In this document: piece by piece, positions 35,069 through 44,188 of the stretch
Numbering within the stretch: position 1 is the stretch's first letter
Layout: each line of letters opens with the position of its first letter
Assembly (NCBI RefSeq): GCF_900129425.1
Contig: NZ_LT670817.1
Span: 2,232,001 to 2,296,000 of the forward strand
Direction of reading: 5' to 3'
Source: Bradyrhizobium erythrophlei
GTDB taxonomy: Bacteria; Pseudomonadota; Alphaproteobacteria; Rhizobiales; Xanthobacteraceae
Length of the DNA stretch: 64,000 bases
Made by a program: the position numbers and the translations under genes
The notes under the pieces: generated by a model
What the model was told of the DNA's origin: nothing
The model's input: only the letters and a program-made list of their open reading frames with translations
The model's database searches: none

Positions 35069-35923
35069 TTAGACCTGAACCTGATGCGTGGTGTTCGACT
35101 GCTTCCAGGGCAAACTCGTCCGCTCGATAATGTCGATCACGTAATAGAGGACGAACCCCATGATCATCAGCGTGAACAGTCCGACCCAGACCGTGTCGAG
35201 ATCGTATAGGCTGGACGCGGTATAGATCATGTGACCAAGCCCGCGCTGCGATGAAATGAATTCGCCCACGACAGCGCCGACCAGTCCGAAGCCGATATTG
35301 ATTCGGAACGTCGCGATGATCGACGGCAAGGTCGACGGCACCACCGCCTTGAAGAACACCTGATGCTTGTCCGCGCCCATCGAGATCAGCAGCGATTGCA
35401 GGTCGACGTCGGCGTCCTTGGCTGCCTGATAGGCCGCGATCAGCGCGACGATGGCGGTCAGTGACACCGACAATGCGACTTTGGAAACGAGCCCGGTGCC
35501 GAACCACAGCACCACGATCGGCGCCAGCGCGATCTTCGGCACGCTGTTGATGGCGACGATGAAGGGCTCGACCAGCCGCGCCACGAACACGGAGTACCAC
35601 AGCGCCAGTCCCAGCAGGGATCCGAAGATGGTGCCAATGACGAAACCGAGAATGGCCTCGAACAGGGTGTACCAGGTGTCCGACAGTAGTTCGCCGCTGG
35701 CGATCATCTTGAATCCAAGAGAGAAGATTCCAGACGGCGAGCCGACCAGGAAGGCGGAGATCCAGCCGGCGCGCACGCCTGTTTCCCACAGTGCAAAAAA
35801 GGCGATCACCGCCGCCGCCTGCAGCATCGCGCGGCCGAGCGTGGTGTCGAAGGTGGCGCGGCGGCGCGCACGGCGGGTCTTCCGCTTTGGCATCGGGGCG
35901 GAGCCGGGCATCGTCAGGGTCAC
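35069..35923 (-). CDS. ABC transporter permease, SsuC/TauC-like
   Basis: 284 residues, about six helices, with the EAA-loop segment ISMGADKHQVFFKAVVPSTL typical of nitrate/sulfonate permeases. A GTG start at 35923 overlaps the stop of the ATPase gene (GTGA); an internal ATG (MPGSAP) is possible. It forms the channel with the binding protein and ATPase flanking it. Confidence 0.9.
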   Translation of the reverse strand: MTLTMPGSAPMPKRKTRRARRRATFDTTLGRAMLQAAAVIAFFALWETGVRAGWISAFLVGSPSGIFSLGFKMIASGELLSDTWYTLFEAILGFVIGTIFGSLLGLALWYSVFVARLVEPFIVAINSVPKIALAPIVVLWFGTGLVSKVALSVSLTAIVALIAAYQAAKDADVDLQSLLISMGADKHQVFFKAVVPSTLPSIIATFRINIGFGLVGAVVGEFISSQRGLGHMIYTASSLYDLDTVWVGLFTLMIMGFVLYYVIDIIERTSLPWKQSNTTHQVQV

Positions 35924-36702
35924 GCGGTTTTCTCGGTCTGGATGTCAAGCTCGGCGCAGAGCGCGTGGAAGTAACCCGAAAACCTGGTATCGCTGCGGGC
36001 GGCGATCGGCGAGGCCGCGCGGATATCGATGTCGTGCACGATCTTCACACGGGCGGGACGCCCGCTGAGCACGACGACGCGCTTCGACAGCGCCACCGCC
36101 TCATCGATGTCGTGCGTCACCAGAATGACGGTCTTGTGGTAGGTTTCGACGGCGTCCTTCAGCACCCCCTCCAGATAGAGGCGGGTCTGGTAGTCCAGCG
36201 CGGAAAACGGCTCATCGAGCAGCAGAATGTCGGGATCCATGATGAGCGTGCGGATCAGCGCCACGCGCTGGCGCATCCCGCCGGACAGTGTTTTCGGATA
36301 CGCGTTCTCAAAACCGGAAAGGCCGAAGCCTTTGAGATACTCGCGCGCCTTGGCTTCGGCCTCATCGCGCTGCACGCCGCGGGTTTCCAGTCCCAGCAGC
36401 ACGTTGCCGAACACGGTGCGCCACGGAAACAGCAGATCCTTCTGCATCATGTAGCCGACGCGGCCGCGCAGGCTTTCGATCTCCTCGCCGCGATACTGCA
36501 TCGAGCCGGAATCGGGTTCGAGCAGGCCGGCGATGATGTTGAAGATCGTGGTCTTGCCGCAGCCGCTCGGCCCGATGATGCTGACGAAGTCGCGTTCGTT
36601 GATGTGGAAGCTGAGGTCCTCGAGCACGCGAACCTCGCCGGCCTTTCCGTGAAAGGACTTGCGGACGTTTCGAACACTCAACTGGACGGGAATTGGCTGC
36701 AT
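35920..36702 (-). CDS. ABC transporter ATP-binding protein, SsuB/TauB-like
   Basis: 260 residues: Walker A GPSGCGKTT, Q-loop VGYMMQKDLLFPW, signature LSGGMRQRVALIRTL, Walker B ILLLDEPFSALD and THDIDEAVAL. First gene of the ATPase-permease-binding protein-amidase operon on the minus strand. The order with ATPase first is usual for this family. Confidence 0.93.
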   Translation of the reverse strand: MQPIPVQLSVRNVRKSFHGKAGEVRVLEDLSFHINERDFVSIIGPSGCGKTTIFNIIAGLLEPDSGSMQYRGEEIESLRGRVGYMMQKDLLFPWRTVFGNVLLGLETRGVQRDEAEAKAREYLKGFGLSGFENAYPKTLSGGMRQRVALIRTLIMDPDILLLDEPFSALDYQTRLYLEGVLKDAVETYHKTVILVTHDIDEAVALSKRVVVLSGRPARVKIVHDIDIRAASPIAARSDTRFSGYFHALCAELDIQTEKTA

Positions 36703-37249
36703 TGCTCGGTAACAGGCAACTTACATGCCAAAAAGGGTGGCAGGAAAATCTTTTCCTATCAGCATGTTAGATTGGCGGGCCAATGCGGCTGTGACGTCGT
36801 GCCGCTTGTTTGGGCAGCGTCTCGATCCGTGTGCAGGGATTCCTAGTCGGGAGCGCCGCCTTGTCGTGTCGCCGCGCGGTGAACGCGCGTTTCCGTTCTG
36901 TTGAGGAGATCCAGCGCCGGCGCCAAGCCATGGACGTCAAGCCATGGGCGTCAAGGTCTCCGACTGCGGCTTTCGCTCCTACCGGACGGCCCAGGACGCG
37001 GAAACGATGCGCCGGACAATTTTCTGAACGACCTTTCCAGCAAGACCGAAACAAAACTTTGAGCGGCGGCCTGCTCCCCGATCCGGCCCCGTCGGCCCCA
37101 GGGCCTTATTGGAGCCTCGATTGGGCCCAAACCCTACTTTAGTCGGCTATCGCGGAGGAATTTGCGGTGCAGTTTCGCTTGCTGCATGCCCACGCACCGT
37201 TAGAATGGAGCTAAGGCAGTAATAAGCTGTACATCTGGAGAGAAACGAT
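36703..37249. other. 547-base intergenic region between divergent ABC transporter operons
   Basis: It must contain promoters for both the minus-strand operon (36702) and the plus-strand operon (37250). Open frames in it have unbiased composition and no ribosome sites or recognisable protein similarity, so I call no gene. No convincing sigma-54 or sigma-70 pair was found. Confidence 0.5.
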
Positions 37250-38506
37250 ATGACAAAAACATTGCACCCGCCTGTTTCCTGGTCTTTGCGGAGCCTTCTC
37301 GGGGCGACCGCTCTAGGCCTGTTGGCGGCGGCCGGTCCGGCCTTTGCGGCAGATCCGATCAAGATCGGCGTCATCGCGGAGGCGCAGGCCATCGCCGGGG
37401 CGTCGATCCCGCAGGCGGCCCAGATGGCCGCCGATGAAATCAACGCCCAGGGCGGCGTCGACGGACGCAAGATTGAAATCGTCACCTACGACAACCACTC
37501 TTCGTCGGCGGATTCGGTTCGCGCGTTCCAGCGCGCGGTCAATGAGGACAAGGTCAATGTCGTTATCGCCAGCTACATCAGCGAAGTCGTGCTGGCGCTG
37601 GAACCCTGGGCCTCGCGCCTGAAGACACCCTTCGTTACGCCGGGTGCTGCGTCCAACGAGATCAGCAAGAGCGTCCACAATGACTATGAAAAGAACAAAT
37701 ATACCTTCCACGGCTATCTGACCTCGGCCGCGCTGGCGCTATCGGTCTGCGACGCCGCCAAGGAGTTGCTGGTCGAACAGAAGCACATGAAGACCGCCGT
37801 CATCATGAGCGAGGACGCCGCCTGGACCACGCCGCTCGACGTCGGATATGAGGAATGCCTGCCCAAGATCGGGCTGAAGGTGCTCGACCACATCCGCTTC
37901 TCTCCCGACACCACCGACTTCACGCCGATCTTCAACAAGATCGAGGGTTCCAAGCCCGACGTGATCATCACCGGCATTTCGCATGTCGGTGTGCAGCCGA
38001 CCGTGCAGTGGAAGAACCAGCAGGTTCCGATCCCGATGCTGGGCATCAGCTCGCAGGCAACCAACGAAACCTTCGGCAAGGACACCAACAACGCGTCCGA
38101 CGGCGTGCTCTATCAGGGCGTCTCCGGTCCCGACGTCGCGGTAACCCCGAAGTCGATTCCCTTCGCCGAAGGATTCAAGAAGAAGTTCGGCAACTACCCT
38201 TCCTATGCCGGCTATACCTCGTATGACGAAGTCTATTACATCGCCGACGCCGTGAAGCGGGGAGGCTCGACCGATGCCGACAAGCTGGTCGCGGCGCTGG
38301 AAAAAACCGACTGGGAAGGCACCATCGGCCGTGTCCAGTTCTACGGCAAGGAAGACCAGTTCACCCATTCGATCAAATACGGCAAGGGTCTGATCACCGG
38401 CCTGATGCTGCAGTGGCAGGATGGCAAGCAGGTCAGCGTGTGGCCGAAGGAAGTCGCCAAGGGGACGTTGAAGTTCCCGAGCTTCATCAAGGTCACGTCG
38501 AACTGA
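37250..38506 (+). CDS. Branched-chain-amino-acid-type ABC transporter substrate-binding protein
   Basis: 418 residues with a Sec signal peptide (about 1-33, ending PAFA) and a periplasmic type I fold of the LivJ/LivK/AmiC kind: IKIGVIAEAQAIAGASIPQA, DEINAQGGVDGRKIEIV, and the late YPSYAGYTSYDEVYYI. The ligand may be amino acids, amides or aromatic acids. AGAGAAACGAT precedes the ATG. The stop is followed by a hairpin and then the permease genes. Confidence 0.9.
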   Translation: MTKTLHPPVSWSLRSLLGATALGLLAAAGPAFAADPIKIGVIAEAQAIAGASIPQAAQMAADEINAQGGVDGRKIEIVTYDNHSSSADSVRAFQRAVNEDKVNVVIASYISEVVLALEPWASRLKTPFVTPGAASNEISKSVHNDYEKNKYTFHGYLTSAALALSVCDAAKELLVEQKHMKTAVIMSEDAAWTTPLDVGYEECLPKIGLKVLDHIRFSPDTTDFTPIFNKIEGSKPDVIITGISHVGVQPTVQWKNQQVPIPMLGISSQATNETFGKDTNNASDGVLYQGVSGPDVAVTPKSIPFAEGFKKKFGNYPSYAGYTSYDEVYYIADAVKRGGSTDADKLVAALEKTDWEGTIGRVQFYGKEDQFTHSIKYGKGLITGLMLQWQDGKQVSVWPKEVAKGTLKFPSFIKVTSN

Positions 38507-38519
38507 TAATCCAATGACG

Positions 38520-38549
38520 ATGCTCCCGGGTTCGGCCCGGGAGCATTTT
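38520..38549 (+). terminator. Hairpin between the binding-protein and livH genes
   Basis: A perfect 11-base-pair stem (ATGCTCCCGGG with CCCGGGAGCAT), five-base loop TTCGG, then a short T run. As after phnD, it separates a binding-protein gene from its permease genes and may lower downstream transcription. Confidence 0.6.
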
Positions 38550-38599
38550 CACATTTGTAATCTTCTTAGAGAGGCAGCGGTGCTGCGCGGCCATTATAA

Positions 38600-39475
38600 A
38601 TGCTTGCGTTTCAGATTCTGATCGACGGCTTTGCCATCAGCGCGTTGTACGCTTTGGGGGCAACCGGCTTCACCCTGATTTTCGGCGTCTCCGGCGTGCT
38701 CAATCTCTCGCACGGCGCCATCATGGTGCTGGCGGCGGTGGCAGCATGGGCTGCCGCAAGCGTGCTGCACATGAACACCTATGAGGGCGCGCTGGTCGGC
38801 GTCGCGACCGCGCTGGTCGCAGCGCTCGTCACCTATTTCGCGGTGGTGCAGCCGATCCAGAAATCGAGGCGAATTCCCAACGAGGAGAAGGAAATTTTCG
38901 TTCTCACCGGCACGCTGCTGTGGGGAATCATGATTCAGGAGCTGATCGCGTATTTCTTTACCAACAACGCCAAGACCGTGCTGCCGATCGTCGAGGGCGT
39001 CGTCAACATCTTCGGCGTACGCACCCCTCAAAACGAAATCTTCACCGCGGTCGTCTGCTGCTGGGTGATCGGCCTGCTCTGGCTGATGGTGAACCGCACC
39101 CGCACCGGCAAGGCGGTGCTGGCGGCATCGATGAACCCGCGCGGCGTCACCCTGCTCGGGCTTGAGCTGACCAACATCTATATCGTGGTCTGGGCGATCT
39201 ACGGCATTCTCGCCGGCATCGCCGGCGTATTGCTCGGAATGTTTCTCGGCGTCAGCTCCTACAGCGTCGGGCCGCTGACCGCGAGCGCGTTCTCGATCGT
39301 GGTGCTGGGCGGTCTCGGCAGCGTCTCTGGCTCGCTGATCGCCGCCTTCGTGGTCGGCTACCTCGAAACCTTCACGGCCTATCTGGTCTCGCCCGCCTAC
39401 CGGACCATTCCGGCACTGCTGCTGTTGGTCATCGTCATGTACATACGGCCGCAAGGCCTGCTCGGGAGGCGATGA
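38600..39475 (+). CDS. livH: Branched-chain-amino-acid-type ABC transporter permease LivH
   Basis: 291 residues, about eight helices, with the LivH start DGFAISALYALGATGFTLIF and GVSGVLNLSHGAIMVLAA. The C-terminal VLGGLGSVSGSLIAAFVVGYLE is the cytoplasmic-loop region. Overlaps livM by four bases (ATGA). Confidence 0.93.
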   Translation: MLAFQILIDGFAISALYALGATGFTLIFGVSGVLNLSHGAIMVLAAVAAWAAASVLHMNTYEGALVGVATALVAALVTYFAVVQPIQKSRRIPNEEKEIFVLTGTLLWGIMIQELIAYFFTNNAKTVLPIVEGVVNIFGVRTPQNEIFTAVVCCWVIGLLWLMVNRTRTGKAVLAASMNPRGVTLLGLELTNIYIVVWAIYGILAGIAGVLLGMFLGVSSYSVGPLTASAFSIVVLGGLGSVSGSLIAAFVVGYLETFTAYLVSPAYRTIPALLLLVIVMYIRPQGLLGRR

Positions 39476-40404
39476 GCATGGCCGAATTTTTCAAATCGCG
39501 GCTGTTCTTTATCTCGCTCGGCGTCGTCATCGTCGCCTCGACGCTGCCGCTCTATGTCTCCGGCTATATTCTTGGCCTGCTCACGGTCGCCTATTATTTC
39601 GGCGTGTTCGCGATGGCCTGGGATCTGCTGTTCGGCTTTGCCGGCGAAGTGAATTTCGGTCCGACCTTCCTGATCGGCGTCGGCGCCTACACCGCCGGGA
39701 TCCTCAACAGCGAGTATGGGTGGTCGGTGTATCTGTGCATCTTCCTCGGCGCGATGGCCTCGGTGATCGCCGGATTCGTGCTGGCGCTGCCGGCGCTGCG
39801 CGTGCGCGGACCCTATTTCGGGCTGACCACGCTGGTCGCCGTGTTGATGCTGCAGAATTTCATCGTCGTGTTCGCCGGCCTCACCGGCGGCGAAATCGGC
39901 CTGACCATTCCCGACGTGATCACGATCAACGCCGGCGCCAACTACTGGATCGCGCTCGGGTTCATGACCATCAGCGCCATCATCCTGTACGGGCTTTCGC
40001 AGTCGCCGGTCGGTCTGGTGCTGCAGGCCAGCGGACAGGATCCGGTGCAGGCCGGCGCGCTCGGCTTCAACATCGTCAAGCATAAGCTCGCTGCCTTCGT
40101 GGTCAGCGCATTTTTCTCCGGGCTGTCGGGTGCGCTCTTGGTGTTCTACTTCGGTACCGCGTCGGTCGGAACGGTGGTCGATATCGCCGTCGGTGTGCAG
40201 GTGATCGTCGCCGCCGTGCTCGGCGGACGACGCACCGTGCTGGGCGCCGCGCTCGGCGCGATCTTCCTGATCGTCGCCGGCGAGTTCCTGCGGCCGACCG
40301 GCGAACTGGCGACCTTCATCGTCTCAACCGTCGCATTGCTGGTGATCCTGTTCTTCCCGAACGGTTTCCTCGGAGCGGCCCTGTCGCATGGGGCTCGCCA
40401 ATAA
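39472..40404 (+). CDS. livM: Branched-chain-amino-acid-type ABC transporter permease LivM
   Basis: 310 residues, about ten hydrophobic helices. LivM features: AWDLLFGFAGEVNFGPTFLI, LPALRVRGPYFGLTTLVAVL and the LGGRRTVLGAALGAI loop. It shares one base with the next gene (TAATG). Together with LivH it forms the membrane channel. Confidence 0.92.
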   Translation: MSMAEFFKSRLFFISLGVVIVASTLPLYVSGYILGLLTVAYYFGVFAMAWDLLFGFAGEVNFGPTFLIGVGAYTAGILNSEYGWSVYLCIFLGAMASVIAGFVLALPALRVRGPYFGLTTLVAVLMLQNFIVVFAGLTGGEIGLTIPDVITINAGANYWIALGFMTISAIILYGLSQSPVGLVLQASGQDPVQAGALGFNIVKHKLAAFVVSAFFSGLSGALLVFYFGTASVGTVVDIAVGVQVIVAAVLGGRRTVLGAALGAIFLIVAGEFLRPTGELATFIVSTVALLVILFFPNGFLGAALSHGARQ

Positions 40405-41882
40405 TGGACGCCACCAACAACACTCCGGTTCTCGAAGTCCGCGGCCTGACCAAACGCTTCGGCGGCCTCACCGCCGTCAAGGATCTCAAGCTCGAACTGC
40501 GCGCCGGCGAGATTTTCGGCCTGATCGGCCCGAACGGCTCCGGCAAGTCGACCGCGATGAAGACGATCATGGGGATCGAACGCCCGACCGCGGGCGACGT
40601 CATTTTCCTGGGAGAAAATATCGCCGGACTGCCCGCGCACAAGATCGCGCGCAAGGGCTTTGGCATGGTGTTTCAGCATTCACGGCCGCTGAACCGGCAG
40701 ACCGTGCTTGAAAACATCATGGTCGCGCTGCTGCCGGACAGCCTGTTGATGCTGTTTGCGGACAAGGCTCTGACCGAACGGGCGAAGTGGATCGCCAACC
40801 GTGTCGGCCTCGGCGCCGTGATGGATCGGCGGCCGCCAACCCTGCCGTTCGCCGATCTGCGTCGGCTTGAACTGGCCAAGGCCATCGCGCGCGACCCCAA
40901 GGTGGTGCTGGTCGACGAACCCTTCGCCGGGTTGACGCTGGGCGAAGTCGGTACCTTCTCCGAACTGATCCGCAGTTTTCGCGACGAGGGCCGTGCCGTC
41001 CTGCTGGTGGATCACAACGTCAAGAGCGTCGCGGCGCTGGTCGACCGGGTGCTGGCGATGTATCTCGGCGAGGAAATCGTCACCGGCCGCGCCGACGAGG
41101 TGATGCGCAACGAGACGGTGCGCCGGGTCTATCTCGGCGGCGCCATCGAAACGTCGGCTCGCCCCGAGACCAGCTTCAAGGACAAGGTGCCCTTGCTGCA
41201 GGTCGAGAACGTCAGCGTGCATTACGGCAAGGCGCAGGCGCTGGAGAATGTCTCGATCCATGTTCATCAGGGCGAATTCGTCTCGGTGGTCGGGTTGAAC
41301 GGCGCCGGCAAGACCACGCTGTTCAACACCATTTCGGGCTTCCTGCCCTACACCGGTGAAATCGTCCGCGACGGCGAAAAACTGCGCGGCACCAGTCCGG
41401 CGCGTATCGCCCGCAGCGGCATCGTGCAGTGCCCGGAATCACGCGAGTTGTTCGGCGAGATGAGCGTGCGCGAAAATCTCGACCTCGGCGGGCAACACCT
41501 GACGGATGCTGCCAAAGACAAGCAGATGGCGTGGCTGTTCGATCTGTTTCCGATCCTGAAAGAGCGTCAAAACCAGATGGCGCAGACGCTGTCCGGCGGC
41601 GAACAGCAGATGCTGGCGATCGGACGGGCGCTGATGATGCAGCCGAAAATCCTGATCCTGGATGAGCCGACATTGGGGCTGGCGCCGGTCATTCTCGAAC
41701 AATTGTCGAAGGCGCTGGAAAAATTGCGCCAGACCACGCCGATCACGGTATTGCTCGGCGAGCAAAACGTCACCTTCGCGCTTCCGCACGCCGACCGGGT
41801 CTATGTGCTGGAACATGCGCGGATCGTCTGGGAAGGCGACCCCGGCCGTTTTGCCGAGGAAGCCGGCGAAGGCTATCTCTGA
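40404..41882 (+). CDS. Fused LivG-LivF ABC ATPase (two nucleotide-binding domains)
   Basis: 492 residues, about twice a single Liv ATPase. Domain 1 (about 8-240) is LivG-like: Walker A GPNGSGKST, Walker B VVLVDEPFAGLT. Its signature reads PFADLRRLELAKAIA rather than LSYGQQRRLEIA. Domain 2 (about 262-490) is LivF-like: GLNGAGKTT, LSGGEQQMLAIGRAL, ILILDEPTLGLAP. Liv transporters usually have two separate ATPase genes, so this is a fusion with one degenerate signature. It ends the operon; an amine oxidase gene follows after about 130 bases. Confidence 0.9.
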   Translation: MDATNNTPVLEVRGLTKRFGGLTAVKDLKLELRAGEIFGLIGPNGSGKSTAMKTIMGIERPTAGDVIFLGENIAGLPAHKIARKGFGMVFQHSRPLNRQTVLENIMVALLPDSLLMLFADKALTERAKWIANRVGLGAVMDRRPPTLPFADLRRLELAKAIARDPKVVLVDEPFAGLTLGEVGTFSELIRSFRDEGRAVLLVDHNVKSVAALVDRVLAMYLGEEIVTGRADEVMRNETVRRVYLGGAIETSARPETSFKDKVPLLQVENVSVHYGKAQALENVSIHVHQGEFVSVVGLNGAGKTTLFNTISGFLPYTGEIVRDGEKLRGTSPARIARSGIVQCPESRELFGEMSVRENLDLGGQHLTDAAKDKQMAWLFDLFPILKERQNQMAQTLSGGEQQMLAIGRALMMQPKILILDEPTLGLAPVILEQLSKALEKLRQTTPITVLLGEQNVTFALPHADRVYVLEHARIVWEGDPGRFAEEAGEGYL

Positions 41883-42016
41883 AAGCCGGCCGGAGCCGGA
41901 ATATCAAGATCAAGTTACTGTTCTGAGATCTCGGGCCCTGCCGCGATCCGCGCGCCGGTCATCGTGATAGAACTATCTCCTCACTATTGGCGAAACCGTC
42001 TGCTTGTCGAGATACG

Positions 42017-43612
42017 ATGCAAGGCGAGCCCGCAACCGTTAGTCGGCGCGATCTGCTGTCCCTGATCGGAGCGGTTTCCGGCAGCGCGGCGATGTACCAC
42101 GCGATGACCTCACTGGGGTTTGCGTCCGACAGCGGATACAAGGGTCCGATCAGGCTGGACGGCGATCCGAAGGGGGCTTCCGTCCTTGTCCTCGGCGCCG
42201 GGCTGGCCGGCATGACGGCCGCATTGGAATTGCGCAAGGCCGGATACGATGTCCGGATTCTGGAGTTCAACAGCCGGGCCGGGGGCCGCAACTGGACCTT
42301 GCGGGGCGGGGATTCCTTCACCGAACTCGGCGGCTTCAAACAGACCTGCGAATTCGAGCAGGGCCTCTACATCAATCCCGGCCCATGGCGGATTCCCTAT
42401 CACCACCGCGCGCTGCTCGATTACTGCAGGCGATTGGGTGTCGCGCTCGAGCCCTTCGTCCAGCTCAATCACAACGCCTTTCTGCATTCGGCCAGGGCAT
42501 TCGGCGGCGTTCCGCAGCGCATTCGCGACATCAAGACCGATTTCCAGGGCCAGATTTCCGAGTTGCTCGCCAAGGCAACGCAGCAGGGCAAGCTCGACGA
42601 AGCCGTGTCGAAGGAGGACCGCGAGATCCTGATGCAGGCGTTGCGGTCGTGGGGCGCGCTGGACGGCAATTACGCCTACAAGGCCAATCTCGTTTCGGCT
42701 GACTTTCGCGGCTACGCCAGGTATCCGGGCGGCGGCCTTGGTGCGGCGCCGATCCCGGGCGAACCGATCAATCTGTCCGAAATCCTGAAGTCGCGGCTGT
42801 GGCGCTATCTGCAGAACTTCGCGCTGCACACCTTCCAGACCACGATGTTACAGCCGGTCGGCGGCATGGACATGATCGGCAAGGCGTTTGCCAGGGAAGT
42901 CGGCGACGTCATTCGTTACGACGCCAAGGTGACGCGGATACAGCAGGACGACCATGGCGTCACCGTCACCTATACCGACCTCAAGGCCCCGGCGACGCTG
43001 CAACAGGCCAGGGCCGATTGGTGCGTCTGCACCATACCGCTTTCCATTCTGAGTCAGCTTCCGCTCGACGTCGGCGACCGCATGAAGGCGGCCATCGACG
43101 CCGTGCCCTACGCGTCAGCCGTCAAGATCGGCCTTCAGTTCAAGCGCCGATTCTGGGAGCAGGACGAGGCGATCTACGGCGGCATCAGTTACACCGACCT
43201 GCCGATCCGGCAGATCGCCTATCCCAACACCGGCTTCAACAGCGCCGGCAGGGGCGTGCTGCTGGGCGCCTATGTGTTCGAAGGCGCCAACGCCTACGAA
43301 TTCACGTCGATGCCGCCGGCCGAACGGGTGGCTCGCGCTGTCGAATTCGGCGCCCGCATTCATCCGCAATACGGCGCCGAATTCGAGAATGGCGTCGCCG
43401 TTACGTGGCATCGCATGCCCTTTACCCTGGGATGCGCGGGCTGGTGGACCGACAGGACGAGGGCGGAACATTACGATGATCTCTGCCGGATCGATGGCAG
43501 GATCGTGCTGGCCGGCGAACACGCGTCCTACATTCCGGCATGGCAGGAGGGCGCCATTCTGTCGTCGCTCGATGCCATCACCCGGCTGCACGAGCGCGTG
43601 GTCAAAACATAG
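42017..43612 (+). CDS. Exported flavin amine oxidase/dehydrogenase
   Basis: 531 residues. A twin-arginine signal (SRRDLLSLIGAVSGSAAM, about 9-26) is followed by the FAD dinucleotide site VLVLGAGLAGMTAALELRKA and EFNSRAGGRNWTLRGGD of the flavin monoamine oxidase family. The C-terminal FAD segment is IVLAGEHASYIPAWQEGAI. It probably oxidises an amine or amino acid in the periplasm. ATG 42017 is favoured over TTG 41987; neither has a strong ribosome site. A cytochrome c gene follows after 19 bases and is the likely electron acceptor. Confidence 0.85.
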   Translation: MQGEPATVSRRDLLSLIGAVSGSAAMYHAMTSLGFASDSGYKGPIRLDGDPKGASVLVLGAGLAGMTAALELRKAGYDVRILEFNSRAGGRNWTLRGGDSFTELGGFKQTCEFEQGLYINPGPWRIPYHHRALLDYCRRLGVALEPFVQLNHNAFLHSARAFGGVPQRIRDIKTDFQGQISELLAKATQQGKLDEAVSKEDREILMQALRSWGALDGNYAYKANLVSADFRGYARYPGGGLGAAPIPGEPINLSEILKSRLWRYLQNFALHTFQTTMLQPVGGMDMIGKAFAREVGDVIRYDAKVTRIQQDDHGVTVTYTDLKAPATLQQARADWCVCTIPLSILSQLPLDVGDRMKAAIDAVPYASAVKIGLQFKRRFWEQDEAIYGGISYTDLPIRQIAYPNTGFNSAGRGVLLGAYVFEGANAYEFTSMPPAERVARAVEFGARIHPQYGAEFENGVAVTWHRMPFTLGCAGWWTDRTRAEHYDDLCRIDGRIVLAGEHASYIPAWQEGAILSSLDAITRLHERVVKT

Positions 43613-43631
43613 GGTGATCTCTTAAAGGCGC

Positions 43632-44090
43632 GTGAATCCCGCAGGTGTGGTCCGGATGATGCAGAGAAACTTTGGCCTTCGCATAGCCTTTGCCCTGGCG
43701 ATGACAGCGCTGCTCCTGCCATTAACATCGCCGGCGTCAGCGCAAAACACCGGCCCGGCGGCGTCGGCGCCTCCGCTGAGCACAGGCTTCAGCTTTGTCG
43801 AAATGAGCGGCGAGGAGTTGTACGCCAATGTTTGTCAGGGCTGCCACATGTCCGACGGCAAGGGTGCGACAGGCGCCGGGACATATCCCTCCCTAGCGAG
43901 AGATAGAAATCTCGAAGCCAGCGGTTACCCCCTAGGCATCGTCGTCAACGGACGGCGCGGCATGCCGGCATTCGGCGACATGATGAGCGACGATCAGGTC
44001 GCCGCCGTCGTGAATTATCTGCGGAGCCATTTTGGCAATGATTACCTGGACGAGGTGACAGCCGAGGACGTCAAGGTCGTTCGCCGATAG
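43632..44090 (+). CDS. Class I c-type cytochrome
   Basis: About 152 residues with a Sec signal (ending SPASA), one haem motif CQGCH (about 68-72), and a late Met (RRGMPAFGDMM) as axial ligand. AAAGG before GTG 43632 supports that start; ATG 43656 gives a more standard signal peptide. It is tightly linked to the exported amine oxidase gene and would carry electrons from it to the respiratory chain. Confidence 0.85.
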   Translation: MNPAGVVRMMQRNFGLRIAFALAMTALLLPLTSPASAQNTGPAASAPPLSTGFSFVEMSGEELYANVCQGCHMSDGKGATGAGTYPSLARDRNLEASGYPLGIVVNGRRGMPAFGDMMSDDQVAAVVNYLRSHFGNDYLDEVTAEDVKVVRR

Positions 44091-44188
44091 AAGAATTCGA
44101 CTGACGGCAGGTATCCGGTCCGATACCTTGAGGGCAAGCGGGCGGCCGATCTGAAGTCATGCCGCTCGGCGTTGTCTGGGAGAGCAAG

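Noticed and set aside
36760..36800. A sigma-54-like GG/GC element (TGGCGGG CCAA TGCGG)
   Set aside because: It matches the -24/-12 consensus poorly and lies about 470 bases from the plus-strand gene.
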